Made by a program: the position numbers and the translations under genes. Positions 12,727 to 23,398 of a stretch of 64,000 nucleotides of DNA are shown in pieces (position 1 is the stretch's first letter; the number at the start of each line of letters is the position of its first letter). Below the pieces are notes generated by a model that was not told the DNA's origin, did no database searches, and saw only the letters and a list, made by a program, of their open reading frames with translations. Source of the DNA: Linum tenue (lineage: Eukaryota > Streptophyta > Magnoliopsida > Malpighiales > Linaceae); contig CAMGYJ010000010.1 in NCBI GenBank assembly GCA_946122785.1, positions 45,715,134 through 45,779,133 on the forward strand. The letters run 5' to 3'.

Positions 12727-14702
12727 ATGGGTCGTGTAAAGCTTCAGATCAAGAGGATAGAGAACATCACGAATCGGCAGGTCACGTTCTCCAAGCGACG
12801 AAATGGCCTCATCAAGAAAGCTTACGAGCTCGCCATTCTGTGCGACATCGACATCGCTCTCATCATGTTCTCCCCTTCCGGCCGCCTCAGCCATTTCTCT
12901 GGCAAGCGAAGGTTCGCTCCTTTCGTTTCGTTGTTGCAAACTCTTTTTATACCTCGTGTCATAGTTAAATCATTTTGTTTCAATAAATCGAATGTCTAAC
13001 TCACAGAATCGAAGATGTGGTTGCTCGCTACATAAACCTCCCGGACCATGATCGAGAATGGTAACATCTTTCAATTTTTTTTTTTTCCAAATCTCTTTAT
13101 TTTCTATATTAAGAATGAGCATCCAACTAGCTAACTCACTCCTGCCAATTTGCATTTCCATAAGCAGTGAAGTGATGGATCGTGAGGTAAGCCATGCAAA
13201 AAAAAGAAATCCCTAATTTGTAATTTGATAATTACTGTGAATGAGTTTTGATTGATTCTCAGTTATCATATATTAATCTCCCCATTTTATGCTATTCGTT
13301 AAACAGCATTTGCTCAAAATTCTCAAGAAGCTCAGGACCGACAACGACATGGCCCTTCAAGCTACAAAGTAAGGATACCAATTTTTCTATTAAAAAAAAT
13401 ACATATAGTGATCTTTCTCGACGAACTGAACTCTAAATTTCGATGCACGAGTCTGTAAATCTTATCAAACATTTGTTGTTGTTTACGAACTCGTTTCTCG
13501 ATAATATTTAGAGAATTCCTTTTCTTTTTTCCGCTCTAATATATTTTTCATGGCCAACCTGCAGCCCAGAGGCAACAAACTCAAACATTGAGGTAAAAAA
13601 AAAACAGATTGAAACTTGTTATCTAATTAATGAATTTTAAAAAATGAGATGTGAAAAAGAATCTGAAATGTTTTTCAATAATAGGAGCTGCAGCAAGAAG
13701 TCTGCAATTTACAGCACCAGATACGAGCAGCAGAGGACGAATTGAACCTATACGAGCCAGACCTTACGAAGTTCTCGTCGATCGGGGAGCTAGAGTCCTG
13801 CGAGAAGAACCTCTTGGAGAAAATGGCCCTTCTAGAGGAGCGCAAGGTATGCTTGCAATGGGATTCAAAAGCAATGGAAGATCGAGATTTTGATATGGTA
13901 TCTGAATATGATGTGTTTGCATTTGTTGCAGAAGTATCTGCTGAGCAACCATGTCTCCACTTACGACCCTGCAAGCATGCAGATCTACTTAGATGCGCAA
14001 GAGGGTCTACCGAATTTCGACAACGACCTCGCGAATTGGCTGCCAGCTGACAATGGTGGGCACAACCAGCAGAACTCTGTTCATCATGTAGTCTCAGAGT
14101 CATCCTGCATTCCTGTCAGGTTGGTGACAAGAGAAAAGAAGAACTCAACTTTTTTTTTTGGGCTAATCCTAATGCAATAAGGATTCGACTTTTCGCGGTG
14201 TTTGGCCAGCAACCAGTCATCCACCTCGATATTTGAAGCACTGTCACAAGGGAATGCAAATGTTGGGGATCCTTGTAACAACATTGGAGGAGGAGGAGAG
14301 AACCATATGAACAACAACAACAACAATAACAGTAATAACAACAATGAGAGCATCTCATCATGGCAGCAAGCTTTCTCATCGATTTCGCCGACGGAGCTTC
14401 TTGCTGGCTTCTTGCCTCCTACTTCTTTTGCTCCCACTATTAAGGTTACTCTCTCCCCCTCTTTCTTCTTTGTGCTTTGTTCTTGGTGCTTTGTTCTAAC
14501 TCTGGTTTTGGTGTTAAATGAGTAGCAGCAAGAGGTGGAAGGGCCGAGCTACACATCAATGCTGCATCAGCAGCAAGCTCATGAGGCTCAATCAAACTGC
14601 CAACAACAGCAGCATCATCAAATGCAATCATCGAACAACGGGGAAGGGTCGGATTATCATGATCATGATCAGAAGTTTATCACACAGCTTCAGGTTGATT
14701 GA
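12727..14702 (+). CDS. MIKC*-type MADS-box transcription factor (AGL66/AGL104-like, S clade)
   Basis: Nine exons: 12727-12911, 13007-13060, 13168-13186 (or from 13165, one extra Ser), 13307-13368, 13565-13592, 13685-13846, 13932-14119, 14210-14444, 14526-14702; 369 residues. The MADS domain (1-60) starts [20 protein letters not shown] and contains [20 protein letters not shown], diagnostic of the MIKC* (M-delta) group. It is followed by [19 protein letters not shown] and a coiled-coil K-like region ([39 protein letters not shown]). The C terminus has an Asn run (near 14307-14346) and Gln/His-rich stretches. Arabidopsis relatives form MIKC* heterodimers that control late pollen development; that role is inferred here. 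The gene converges on the MADS relic and the TNL. No damage seen. Confidence 0.93.
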
Positions 14703-14847
14703 TTGACAGTGATTGACCAATTTTTGTGCCACAATTGTTTGAGTGAAGCTCTTCTTGAATTCAGTAAAGAGGTTCCCTTCTTCTTCTCTTTTTTTTTCCA
14801 GTTTCTCCAGTTTTTGTGTTTCTATTCAATTATTTTCTTGTTGTAAA

Positions 14848-15480
14848 CGAATGAGCATTCAACTGCCTGAGCGACAAGAAACCGCAAATAGTATGATTCG
14901 AAATCCTGCTTTTCTGAATAGCGGTTGTCACATCTGCACATAATTTGTTTAATCAAAACTCACATAAGATTGGATTTTCAGCATGCTCTTTTCACAATTC
15001 TGATAAATTTGATTCACTGGAGACGTAAGGGTGTAAGACTAAAATCATCAGATTACCTCAAAGAGAAGGCCACTATGAGAGTTAAACGTTTTGGTAATTC
15101 TGAAACATCACTGAAATATTGATGATTGACCTAAGTGATTCGATCGAAGACACTCATGTTCTTCTCACAGAAAAGAGTTCAATTTTCATTACAATCTAAC
15201 AAGGAAAAGTAAAGTATTCAACCAAAAATGTTTACACAGTGTCGCATACCATGGGATGTACAGAGGAAATGAAGTTGTGGATTCCCCAGATTTTCTACTA
15301 CCATTTCCATTACAAACTTTTTTAGATCTTATGCTAACGAGTCATGATTATTGGTTGATCTCACTGCAAAAATGGAAGCTTGGTGGGTGTAAGGAGAAAG
15401 AAAGTACCTGTAAGGAGACAGTATGGCCTTCCATCTATTTCAAGCACAACCCTCCTCTGGAAATGTACTACCGATTGAGA
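14848..15480 (-). pseudogene. Relic copy of the 3' half of the divergent MADS gene
   Basis: Read on the minus strand, this stretch is a degraded copy of 20249-21290, which holds exons 9-11 and the 3' flank of the MADS gene at 20405-22762. Shared blocks include GAGGAGGG..GAAAT.GA.GGAAGGCC near 15425-15465 (exon 9), CTTACAGGTACTTTCTT (the exon 9 donor), the AGATCTAAAA and GGGGAATCCA..TTCATTTCCTCT blocks near 15258-15335 (exon 10), a GTGATGTTTCAGAATTA.C-like block near 15095-15112 (exon 11) and the 3' flank ATGAGCATTCAA.TGC near 14849. Exons 9 and 10 have internal deletions and the final coding exon is missing entirely, so no protein can be made. Exons 1-8 have no counterpart on this side. Confidence 0.75.
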
Positions 15481-15487
15481 CAAACAT

Positions 15488-15521
15488 TTCAATGCTTCAC
15501 TCTCATCCTTTTCTCCATTCC
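15488..15521 (-). repeat. Short second copy of the TNL 3' coding end
   Basis: 34 bp nearly identical to 15632-15665 within the TNL's last exon (minus-strand translation GMDKRMRLKH in the gene; GMEKRMRVKH here). It lies between the TNL stop codon and the MADS relic, so it probably marks a breakpoint of the rearrangement that left the relic. Confidence 0.65.
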
Positions 15522-15551
15522 CAGTGGAGTAGTATTGGCTGCCAATTGCCA

Positions 15552-18500
15552 TCACCAGCTGCTAAAAATCCCCATCGTGGGCATGAAGCGTGCAGCTAGT
15601 CCCTTGCCATATCTCGCAGCCGACTTCACCCAATGCTTCAGTCTCATCCTTTTGTCCATTCCCAGGATCAATAACCCGTCCAGCTCCTCGATTCCGCTCA
15701 CCTTGGTCAATTTGGTGCACCCCTCAATTTGAAGCTCCTTCAACTTCCTGAGACCAGACAGATTTCCCAACTTCTTCACTGAGCTGCAATCAAACATGAA
15801 CAGCATTGTTAATGACCCCAACCCCTCCACGCCCTTGACCTCAGTCAAGCCTTCGCAATAGCTGAGGTCCAGAATCTCCAGATTGTTGAGGCCGGATAAG
15901 TCTGGCATCTCTGTAATCAAACAACAACCAAACAACCGCAGCTGTGTTAATGACTCCAATCCCTCCATCCCCTTGACCTCAACCAACCCTGTGCACTCCT
16001 CAAGGTTCAGTTCCTCCAAATTATTGAGGCCGGATAAGTCTGGCAGCTTCGTAATCGAATAGCAATCGCACATCACCAGCTGCCGCAGCGATTCCAATCT
16101 TTCGAACCCAGTTGGGAGATCAATCAAGCTTTCGCAATGTGTGAGGTCTAACCTCTTGAGGTTCCTTAGCGCAGACAGATCCGGCAGCTGTCGAATCGAA
16201 GTGCAACCCTCCATACCCAGAGACTCCAATGACACCAACCTCTCCAACCCGTTAACCTCACTCAACTCTGGACACCGGATGATGTCCAACCGTTTCAGAT
16301 TGACGAGACTGGAGAGCTCGGGAAATGGTTTCTCTCCAAACGATTGTTCCGTCAGAGTCAGAGCCTCCAACGACCCTAGAAGTCCAAGTCCATCCAAGCT
16401 AGCAAAGTTGGGACAATTTTCTATTTCCATACGGGATAGAGTCTCCCCGAGATCACCCAGGCCTTGTATCTCTACGAGAAACGGGCACTGGCAAACCGTC
16501 AAGTCCTTCAGTTTGATCAAATTCGCTACACTCGGCAGTCTCTCCAGCTTCTCGCACCTTCCCACGAAAAGGGTATGGAGGAGGAGCAGATTCTCAAGTC
16601 CAACGAGGCTTTTCAGGCTCGGGTAATCGGATATCCACATTGTCTCCAGCGCCCTCAGCTCTCCCAGGCCCGAAATCTCAACCACCCCAATATGCGTGAG
16701 TTTGAGTTGGGTCAGATTTTGCAGATTCGCTAGATTGGGGAGATCATTCAAAGGGCCGCATTCCTCCACATGAAGGCTAGTTAAAGATGGCGGCAGAGCA
16801 GCAGCAGAGGAAGTTGCCTCCTGATCCTGCTGCAGTAGTGGACCACAGACGCTGCATTGCTTTAAAATCAGTTCCTTCAAATTGGGCAGCCGCCATAAGT
16901 CTCCTGGGATCCACGGATTACTAGCATTTAGGTAGCTCAGTGACTCCAACTCCTTGAGATCGAGCAGATTTGGGACCCCTGATGGAGATGAGATGGATAG
17001 CCTCTTCAAACTACCCGGGAGCTTGGGTATCTTCATCTTGTAGTTATTCACCCTGCTGAGTTCTGATTCCAACAACAGGATTCTGAGAGAGGATAGTTTT
17101 TCCATCCCAACGGGCAATTCTCTCAAATGTGTCAACCTCATATCCATTTCCTCCAACAGTTGAAGCTTTCCTATGTTACCACCGCCGCCCGGGACGATCA
17201 ACTCTGTTATCTTGGTGGAGGAGAGCCTCAATGTTTTCAGATTCTTGAAATTGCGGATGTGCAGTCCTCCTTCCATTTCTTTACAAAGCTCAAAATTTAT
17301 CAACTCCAGGCTTGCGCACATGGACAAGTCGGGAGTTCTTGTCAGTTTGGAGCACTTGAATAAGTTTATAGCTTTCAGCTTCCCTGCCGCCTGTATTCTG
17401 CTCCAGCACTTCCAGTTATCTTTCACACTGGAACGCTCCAAATCAAGAACAATCAATTTCTTGGTGTTGATATCAGTTGGGATAGATCCACAACGTCGAA
17501 GTCGAAGGCAACACAGATTTGGAAGAACATGGCTGAAATCCCCCTTCACATCTCCACCATGCACCTCTAAATATCGTAATCTCGGTAAGTTCTTGAATCC
17601 CTTGTTGTTGAGCAGTTTTTCATGATCATCTCTGAATCTCACGTTTATCCGAAGAACTTCAACCCGTTCACTTCCCTGCAAATGTACATGACTGGCAACT
17701 AGTTATTACACTTTGAGCATATATAAGTACAATCCAAAGAATGACAGAAGAAATTCTACCTCTCCGTTTCTTAACATGTTGAGTGCATCGTCGGTAGACC
17801 ATATCCTGCTACAGTTATATGGATGTTCAACATCTTCCATTTTAATAATGGCTCTCCCAAGATCTTTGATGTGATCGTGCATCCAAAATTGGTTTCTTTT
17901 GTCAACCTTAATCAAAGATCTATTGATAAGAGTGGTGATGCTACTTTCTGGATAGAAATCACAGCCACTCCACATATAGTAAGGTAAATCTTTGGGGCTG
18001 CCTGTGAAATGAGAAGCAATATCAAGAAAGATTTGCATTTCATTGTGTGTCAGCTCGTTGCAGCTAATCTTCAATCTCTCATGCAACTTATTCTCAGTAG
18101 TAGAAGGTATGTTTTGTAATTCTATCAACTTTTCTTTCCAAAATTTCCTCTCTCTACGAAACAAAAGTGACCCTATCACCTTGAGAGCTAAAGGAAGTCC
18201 AGTAGCAACTTTTACGAAGTCATCAGATATTCTTGCATCTTCCTCTGGTGGACTGTCCATCCCAAAAGCATGTTTGCTAAATAGTTGCAAGGAAAGATGA
18301 TAACTCAGTTCTCCTGGTTCATAAAACTTGCATTCTGGAAGAAACTCTAGAGCTCTCTTATTTCTTGTTGTAAAGATAAATCTACTATCTCCGGAAAAAT
18401 CATCTGGCTTCCCCAAAATTTTATCAAATTCAAAATTGTCATCGATGTCATCAACAACAACAAGCACTTTGTGCTTGCAAACTCTCTGTTTTATCATGTT

Positions 18501-19464
18501 GATCCCTTCGCTAACACTTTTAACTTGACGATCATCCTTCAAAACAGCAGATAAAATCTTATTTTGTAGAGATACGGCTCCGTTGCTCACTACTAGAGCT
18601 TCCCGTACATCTTCCAAATAACAACAACGATCAAACTGGGCAAAAATCTTGTTATAGACAGCTTTGGATAACGTTGTTTTACCTAGACCGCCCATACCAT
18701 GAATGCCAACGATGACTTTCTCGTTGGATAACCCTAAATTCAACAATTTCATCACTTCTCCCACATGTGTATCGATTCCCACCAGCTCATCGGTTACTAA
18801 TGTATACATACTCCTCAAATGTGACTCAACATTAGAAAGGACCTCGCCTATAATAGCACCTTGACTGTGGCATAAACCGATGATTCATCAACATACATCA
18901 CAAAGTAAGCAAGTGGTAAAATAATCTAAGAGACAGGTACATACTACTTACCCGTGAGATTCGATAACGTGCCATCCTTTCATCTCCCCTGCAATTTGGA
19001 GGGCTTCCTTCCATTCATTCACAACTTCTGAGCTGTGTTTATGAGAGTGTTGTTCAAAGGCTTGTTGATAAGGACCCTGTTGATTCCTCACATCTCTCGG
19101 GTCCACGAAGTAGAAAATTGGGAGGATGAGGTGTCTCTCATCTTGCTTCCAGCACTCCACCATTCGAGCCAATTCCAGAAGGCACCATTTGCTGGAAGCG
19201 TACTGTTCGGTGAAAATCGGGATGTAGATCTTGGACTCGGGGATGGCCCGAACAAGGGAAGGGCGCGGTCCCTTCTCCCTTTCGGAGCTCTTCCTCGTCC
19301 CTAAACGTGCGGATTTCGGCGCGCACTAGCGAGGTGTACAGATGATCGGCAAACGTGTTGCGGACGTCGGGGCCTCTGAAGCTCAGGAAAACTTCGTACT
19401 CGCCTGCTGGGAGAAGAGGCGAGGAAGCAGCAGCAGCACCACCGGGAGAAGTGGCGCATTCCAT
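15552..19464 (-). pseudogene. TIR-NB-ARC-LRR disease-resistance gene with a TIR-exon frameshift
   Basis: Three exons: TIR 19464-18952, NB-ARC 18864-17760, LRR 17675-15552. TIR: EYEVFLSFRGPDVRNTFADH, then IYIPIFTEQYASSKWCLLEL with the catalytic-type Glu, then LPIFYFVDPRDVRNQQGPY. NB-ARC: P-loop GIHGMGGLGKTT, kinase-2 VLVVVDDID, GDSRFIFTTRN, GLPLAL and MHD (WMHDHIKDLGR). The last exon encodes about 708 residues of LRRs with repeated units such as LPDLSGLNNLEELNLEECTG. Exon 1 is 513 nt. The frame holds only if one base is surplus: near 19256-19261 an extra T on the coding strand (CCCTTCCCTT) moves the frame between GEG..AP and the next segment. Exons 2 and 3 are fully open. A functional gene would give about 1,246 aa of intracellular immune receptor (NADase-type TIR). 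This copy is a very recent pseudogene, a TIR-truncated allele, or carries an assembly error. Confidence 0.85.
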
Positions 19465-20404
19465 TGTTTCGATCTTCGCTGCGGATCGACGAGCAGCCGA
19501 TTCTCGCCGGAGGAGCTCGGCGCACTCAGCCTGGATGTTTGGATTTTTTGGCCGGGATGTCTCAAGTCAACGCAAAGGGGGGAGAAGTTGCCCAGAACTT
19601 GGCAGCCGACATTGCTAGATTCACAGATAGCTGGCTGGCGCCAGGGGGCGGTGAATTTAAAATTACTAAATTAGCCATGCGCCGAAAATAGGTTCCTTGG
19701 GCTGAACTCTTACAAATTGGGCTCGTGTGTTTGAACCCATTATGCAAGATATTTCTTTAAAAAAAAATATTTCAAAATTTATATCCATAATAATTGTTAT
19801 TTGGAACAATTCACTATTTGTTATTTAATTAAAAAATTATTTCATTCACTAGTAGGGTTTTCAACAGTTTGCTTTGCACCAAATCGCACTCGATCATACT
19901 GACATTAGAAGCGGACTGAATATAGTGTGGTTTGATCGTTGTCCTCATAATACAACACCAGTCTGATCCTTGGCCCTAAAATTTGTTTTACTATTGGACC
20001 GCAGTTTTCATTGAGTGTGCAACGGTTTGATATGCACTAGCTCGTACTGGAACGCACCGACATTAAGACCAAACCGAATGTAACGCGGTTCGATTCTTGA
20101 CCCCATAAATTTTACAAATACTGCAAAAATATGAACCAAATTATTATTATTTGAAAGAACCAAACCAAACGAGATGCAATGATGGTCCAATCCTAGATCT
20201 GGTCCGCACCGTTGCACAACCCAACTTTTGCAATTTGCACTTTTGTAAATGGATGAATGAGCATTCAATTGCTTGAGGTGCAAGAACCCAAAAGGAGCAT
20301 GATTCAAAACCTTGCCTTTTTTTCTTCTAAATAGAGATTTAAATCTGCCCATAATTTTTCCTACCACAGTACATGAACATCTGTTTTTAGGTTTGGTGGT
20401 TGTC
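19465..20404. other. Intergenic between the TNL and the divergent MADS gene; degenerate internal repeat
   Basis: No gene. Two diverged copies of a motif are visible, near 19874-19960 and 20021-20105 (…ACTGACATTAGAAGCGGACTGAATATAG… versus …ACCGACATTAAGACCAAACCGAATGTAA…, each followed by GGTTTGATCGT/GGTTCGATTCT), suggesting an old hAT-like or other repeat. The TNL promoter should lie at its left edge. Confidence 0.4.
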
Positions 20405-22762
20405 TCATATTATGATATCAAGATCATCCAAGTTAAGATTCTCAGCCAGAGGGAACCCATCCCACTCCAAGAAGCCATCCTCCTCCTTCTCTTGGTTGGC
20501 TGTAGTACTGCAAAACCCTTCCCTTCCCATCTCAGCCTGTTCAAGGTAAAACTCACAGCAAGATGAAATCTCAACATGTTGGTTCTTTCACAATCCTGAA
20601 CAATTGAAGGCAGAAGGGTGTAAAACTAAAATGATGAAACTACCTCAAAGCGAATGCCATGATGATGATGATGATGATGGGGAGATGGATCTGTTGATAA
20701 TTCTGAAACATCACTTGAATGTTGAGCAATGGGAATAAATCCAGGGCTTAGATTGAAATCAGGCATGTTCTTCTCCTAGAAAAGAGTCAGATTCTTCATC
20801 ACAACTTGACAATGAAAAAGGTGTATAGTATAGTATTGAAGCAGAAGTCAATTGTTTCACCTACCATGGAATGAACAGTAGAGGAAATGAAGCTGGATTC
20901 CCCAAACTGTCTAGTGCCATTTCCAGCAGGGTGGAAGCCATTGATTATGTCGCGAAGCATCGAGTTACGAACTTTCGAACTAGCACGAAGAGATGACAGG
21001 TTAATCTTAAAGCTTTTAGATCTTATTCTAACTGTGGATCAGCTATGGCTTCATTGCACTGCAAAAAGGGTGCTTAGAGAAAGAGAGAAGAAGACCTGTA
21101 AGGACTAATCCAAGGATCCAGTTTTAATATCAGCTGGCTGGGATTCGGACACTGGCTGGCTGCCCTATTGATGAACCCATTTCCACGAAAACCGAGAGAG
21201 GACAGTGAATCCAGCTCTGGCCTTCCGTCCATTTCAAGAACTGCCCTCCTCTGGAAATGTTTCATCGAGTGAGATAAATTAGCAAAAACCCAGAAAACAT
21301 TGAATACTAACAAGATACATTTTCCATCGAGATTCTGAATCTGGCCCTTTACCAACCTGAGGAATGAAGGGGGGACGAGCATTGTAAGGAGCTGCTGAGC
21401 AGTTGCCAAGAAGCAAGTTCTGTTTGGAGAAACAACCCAAAAGAAACAGGGTAAAGCTTGAGATAAGACTGAAAACAAAAACAAAAAAGGTCCTGAGATG
21501 GGTTCAAGTCTTGAGCCGAACCTTTCTGTGGATGACCCGCTGCAACGCCTGGTTCAGGTTTCTCTCACACCATAACAGCTGAGGCAGAGTATAGCTGCTG
21601 GGCTGTTCTGGATCGACCTCGTAGTCCCTTTTTTTTTGCATGAATCAAACGACAGAATGCGTCAAATGCTAGTGCTAGCTACTTGACAGAACCCTATTTA
21701 GAAAAGAAAAAACACACACACACACAGTTACCTGAGATTGGCATCGAGGATTTCAATCTCTACTTCTGATTTCTTGATCTGCAGCTCCAAATGCTACGAA
21801 TCGAGCGCGACGTGGAAAATTTAGAGTGGCAGCTTCAGGTGAAATAATGCAGGGGAAGATGAATGAATGACAGTAACACTTACGTGGATCCTGCATTGCA
21901 TCGGGAAGGATACAGAAAAGTGCAATGTCAGTGTTGTAGTTGATGGATAAAGAGGAAATGGAGCAATTTTGGAGGAAGGAGAGAAAGAAAGAAACATACT
22001 GATTGGAAAGGTAGTGTGATTTGCTTTCATCTCCTTCGATAATGTGATCAAGCTGCTCTAACCTCTCCAGCTTCCCCTGTCAAAGTGTAAACCAGAGGAA
22101 GTGATCACTCCTCTCTATGGCAAATTAACTTCAAATTTGGTACCCCAAATTAAAGTGCTTGCACAATTAATCCAATAAAAATTTAGATAAACACATACCT
22201 CAACATCCTGTAAGTTGCTGTTCAATACCCCAAATTCATTCCATGTATGAAATAAAATTCGAGATTAGCAAAGAAGCTAAAAGTAAAAAATGGGTTAAGT
22301 CAAGTAAAAGCCCCTGAACTATACACTTTTTTTTCAAACAAGTACATGAATGAGAAGAACCACAAAATTGCAAAATGGCTTAGCCGAATTAAAACGGTGC
22401 CGTTTCGTACTAGTATCTTTGGTATGCTGGTAGATCAACATACTGCTGGAGAACATCCTCAATTCTAGCACCCAAACACACATAACAGTGGAAAAAAAAA
22501 CTGTTAGCGCTTTGCAAAATGATACAACCATTTAGCGACCGTTTTTTTTTTTTTTTTGCGACGGGTACCTTTCTCCGCTGCTAAACTTGGTGGCGAGCCC
22601 TGAAGGAGAAAAGGCGACGAGCGCAACCTCGGCGTCGCAAAAGGCAGAGATCTTGTGCGCTTTCCTTAACAAACTCCTGCTTCTCTTCGAGAACGACGTC
22701 GCTCGCCTCCTAGTGACGTCGTCGTCAATTCTCTTCGTAGCTTTCTTCTTCTCCTCATCCAT
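20405..22762 (-). CDS. Divergent MIKC*-type MADS-box transcription factor, 12 exons
   Basis: Exons: 22762-22569, 22464-22411, 22217-22199, 22076-22000, 21899-21893 (7 nt), 21793-21732, 21627-21522, 21419-21357, 21250-21096, 21027-20865, 20775-20644, 20536-20405; phases sum to 388 codons (387 aa). Exons 2 (54 nt) and 3 (19 nt) are exactly the sizes found in the AGL104-like neighbour, and RIEDVLQQYVDLPAYQRYY aligns with its exon 2-3 product, so this is a MIKC* relative. The MADS domain is unusual: the N terminus is MDEEKKKATKRIDDDV instead of MGR(V/K)K, though FSKRSRSLLRKAHKISAFCD and EVALVAFSPSG remain. The K-like region runs from EGKLERLEQLDHI through LQIKKSEVEILDANL to QLLWCERNLNQALQRVIHRK. 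Exon 11 ends in seven histidines; the acidic C terminus is LAENLNLDDLDIII. The exon 8/9 junction and the microexon are the least certain parts. The function is unknown; a role in pollen is only family inference. Confidence 0.8.
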
Positions 22763-23398
22763 TAGTCCTTCAATCTTTGATCGTCGCCGCCGTAGAGGAA
22801 GGAAACTGGAAGATCAGCTCAAGCAAGAAGCTGCAACTTATTGCAGAAATGATTCCTCAAACAAAGGCAATTAATGGGTTCAGATTGCATGATAACTGAA
22901 ATTTATTACACGTATTACGCGATAGCCTGTTTTTTTAGATTCTGTATACTGACACGTGTCGCTTTTTTTTTTTTGTCATGACTGGTCAAAGTAAATAAAA
23001 ATTCTCTGTTCAAAATTGCATGGATCATGGACCCAACAAGTTGCAAAGTGGGCTGGTTTGGTATCTCCATGGGCTCATCATCTTGATCTCGGCCCAATAC
23101 TCGTTTGAACCTGCCTGCTTTCAAATATTCCCGCCAAAGCTAACAGAAATTAGAGACTGTAGATTGTAGAACATTCCGTCCTCTCACAGCTTTCCTCACG
23201 CTTCCGCATCTCTCGCTCCCCGCACATTCCCCGACGCCACGCTCCTTCACGCGCCTCCTCCCGGTAACCGCCTGGCTTCGCCTATAAATACCAGGCTCAC
23301 AGGGATCGTCCCCTCAAGTCGCTCACTCACCATTTCTCTCCAATTCCTTCATTCTCTCTTCATAATTTCCCTCTCTGTTTACCTCCATACTCCCTCCC
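22763..23398. promoter_or_regulatory. Divergent intergenic promoter between the MADS gene (-) and FLA gene (+)
   Basis: 636 bp shared upstream region. The FLA side has a TATA box at 23283-23290 (TATAAATA), about 110 bp before its ATG, with a CT-rich leader. No TATA was found for the MADS gene. A short minus-strand ORF (22915-23124) has no recognisable content and is not called. Confidence 0.55.

Noticed and set aside
15256..15732. 158-codon plus-strand ORF over the TNL 3' end
   Set aside because: It runs antisense through the MADS relic and the TNL last exon, with no independent content.
22915..23124. Short minus-strand ORF with basic N terminus in the MADS/FLA intergenic region
   Set aside because: No recognisable motif, low complexity near its end, and it lies in a divergent promoter region.
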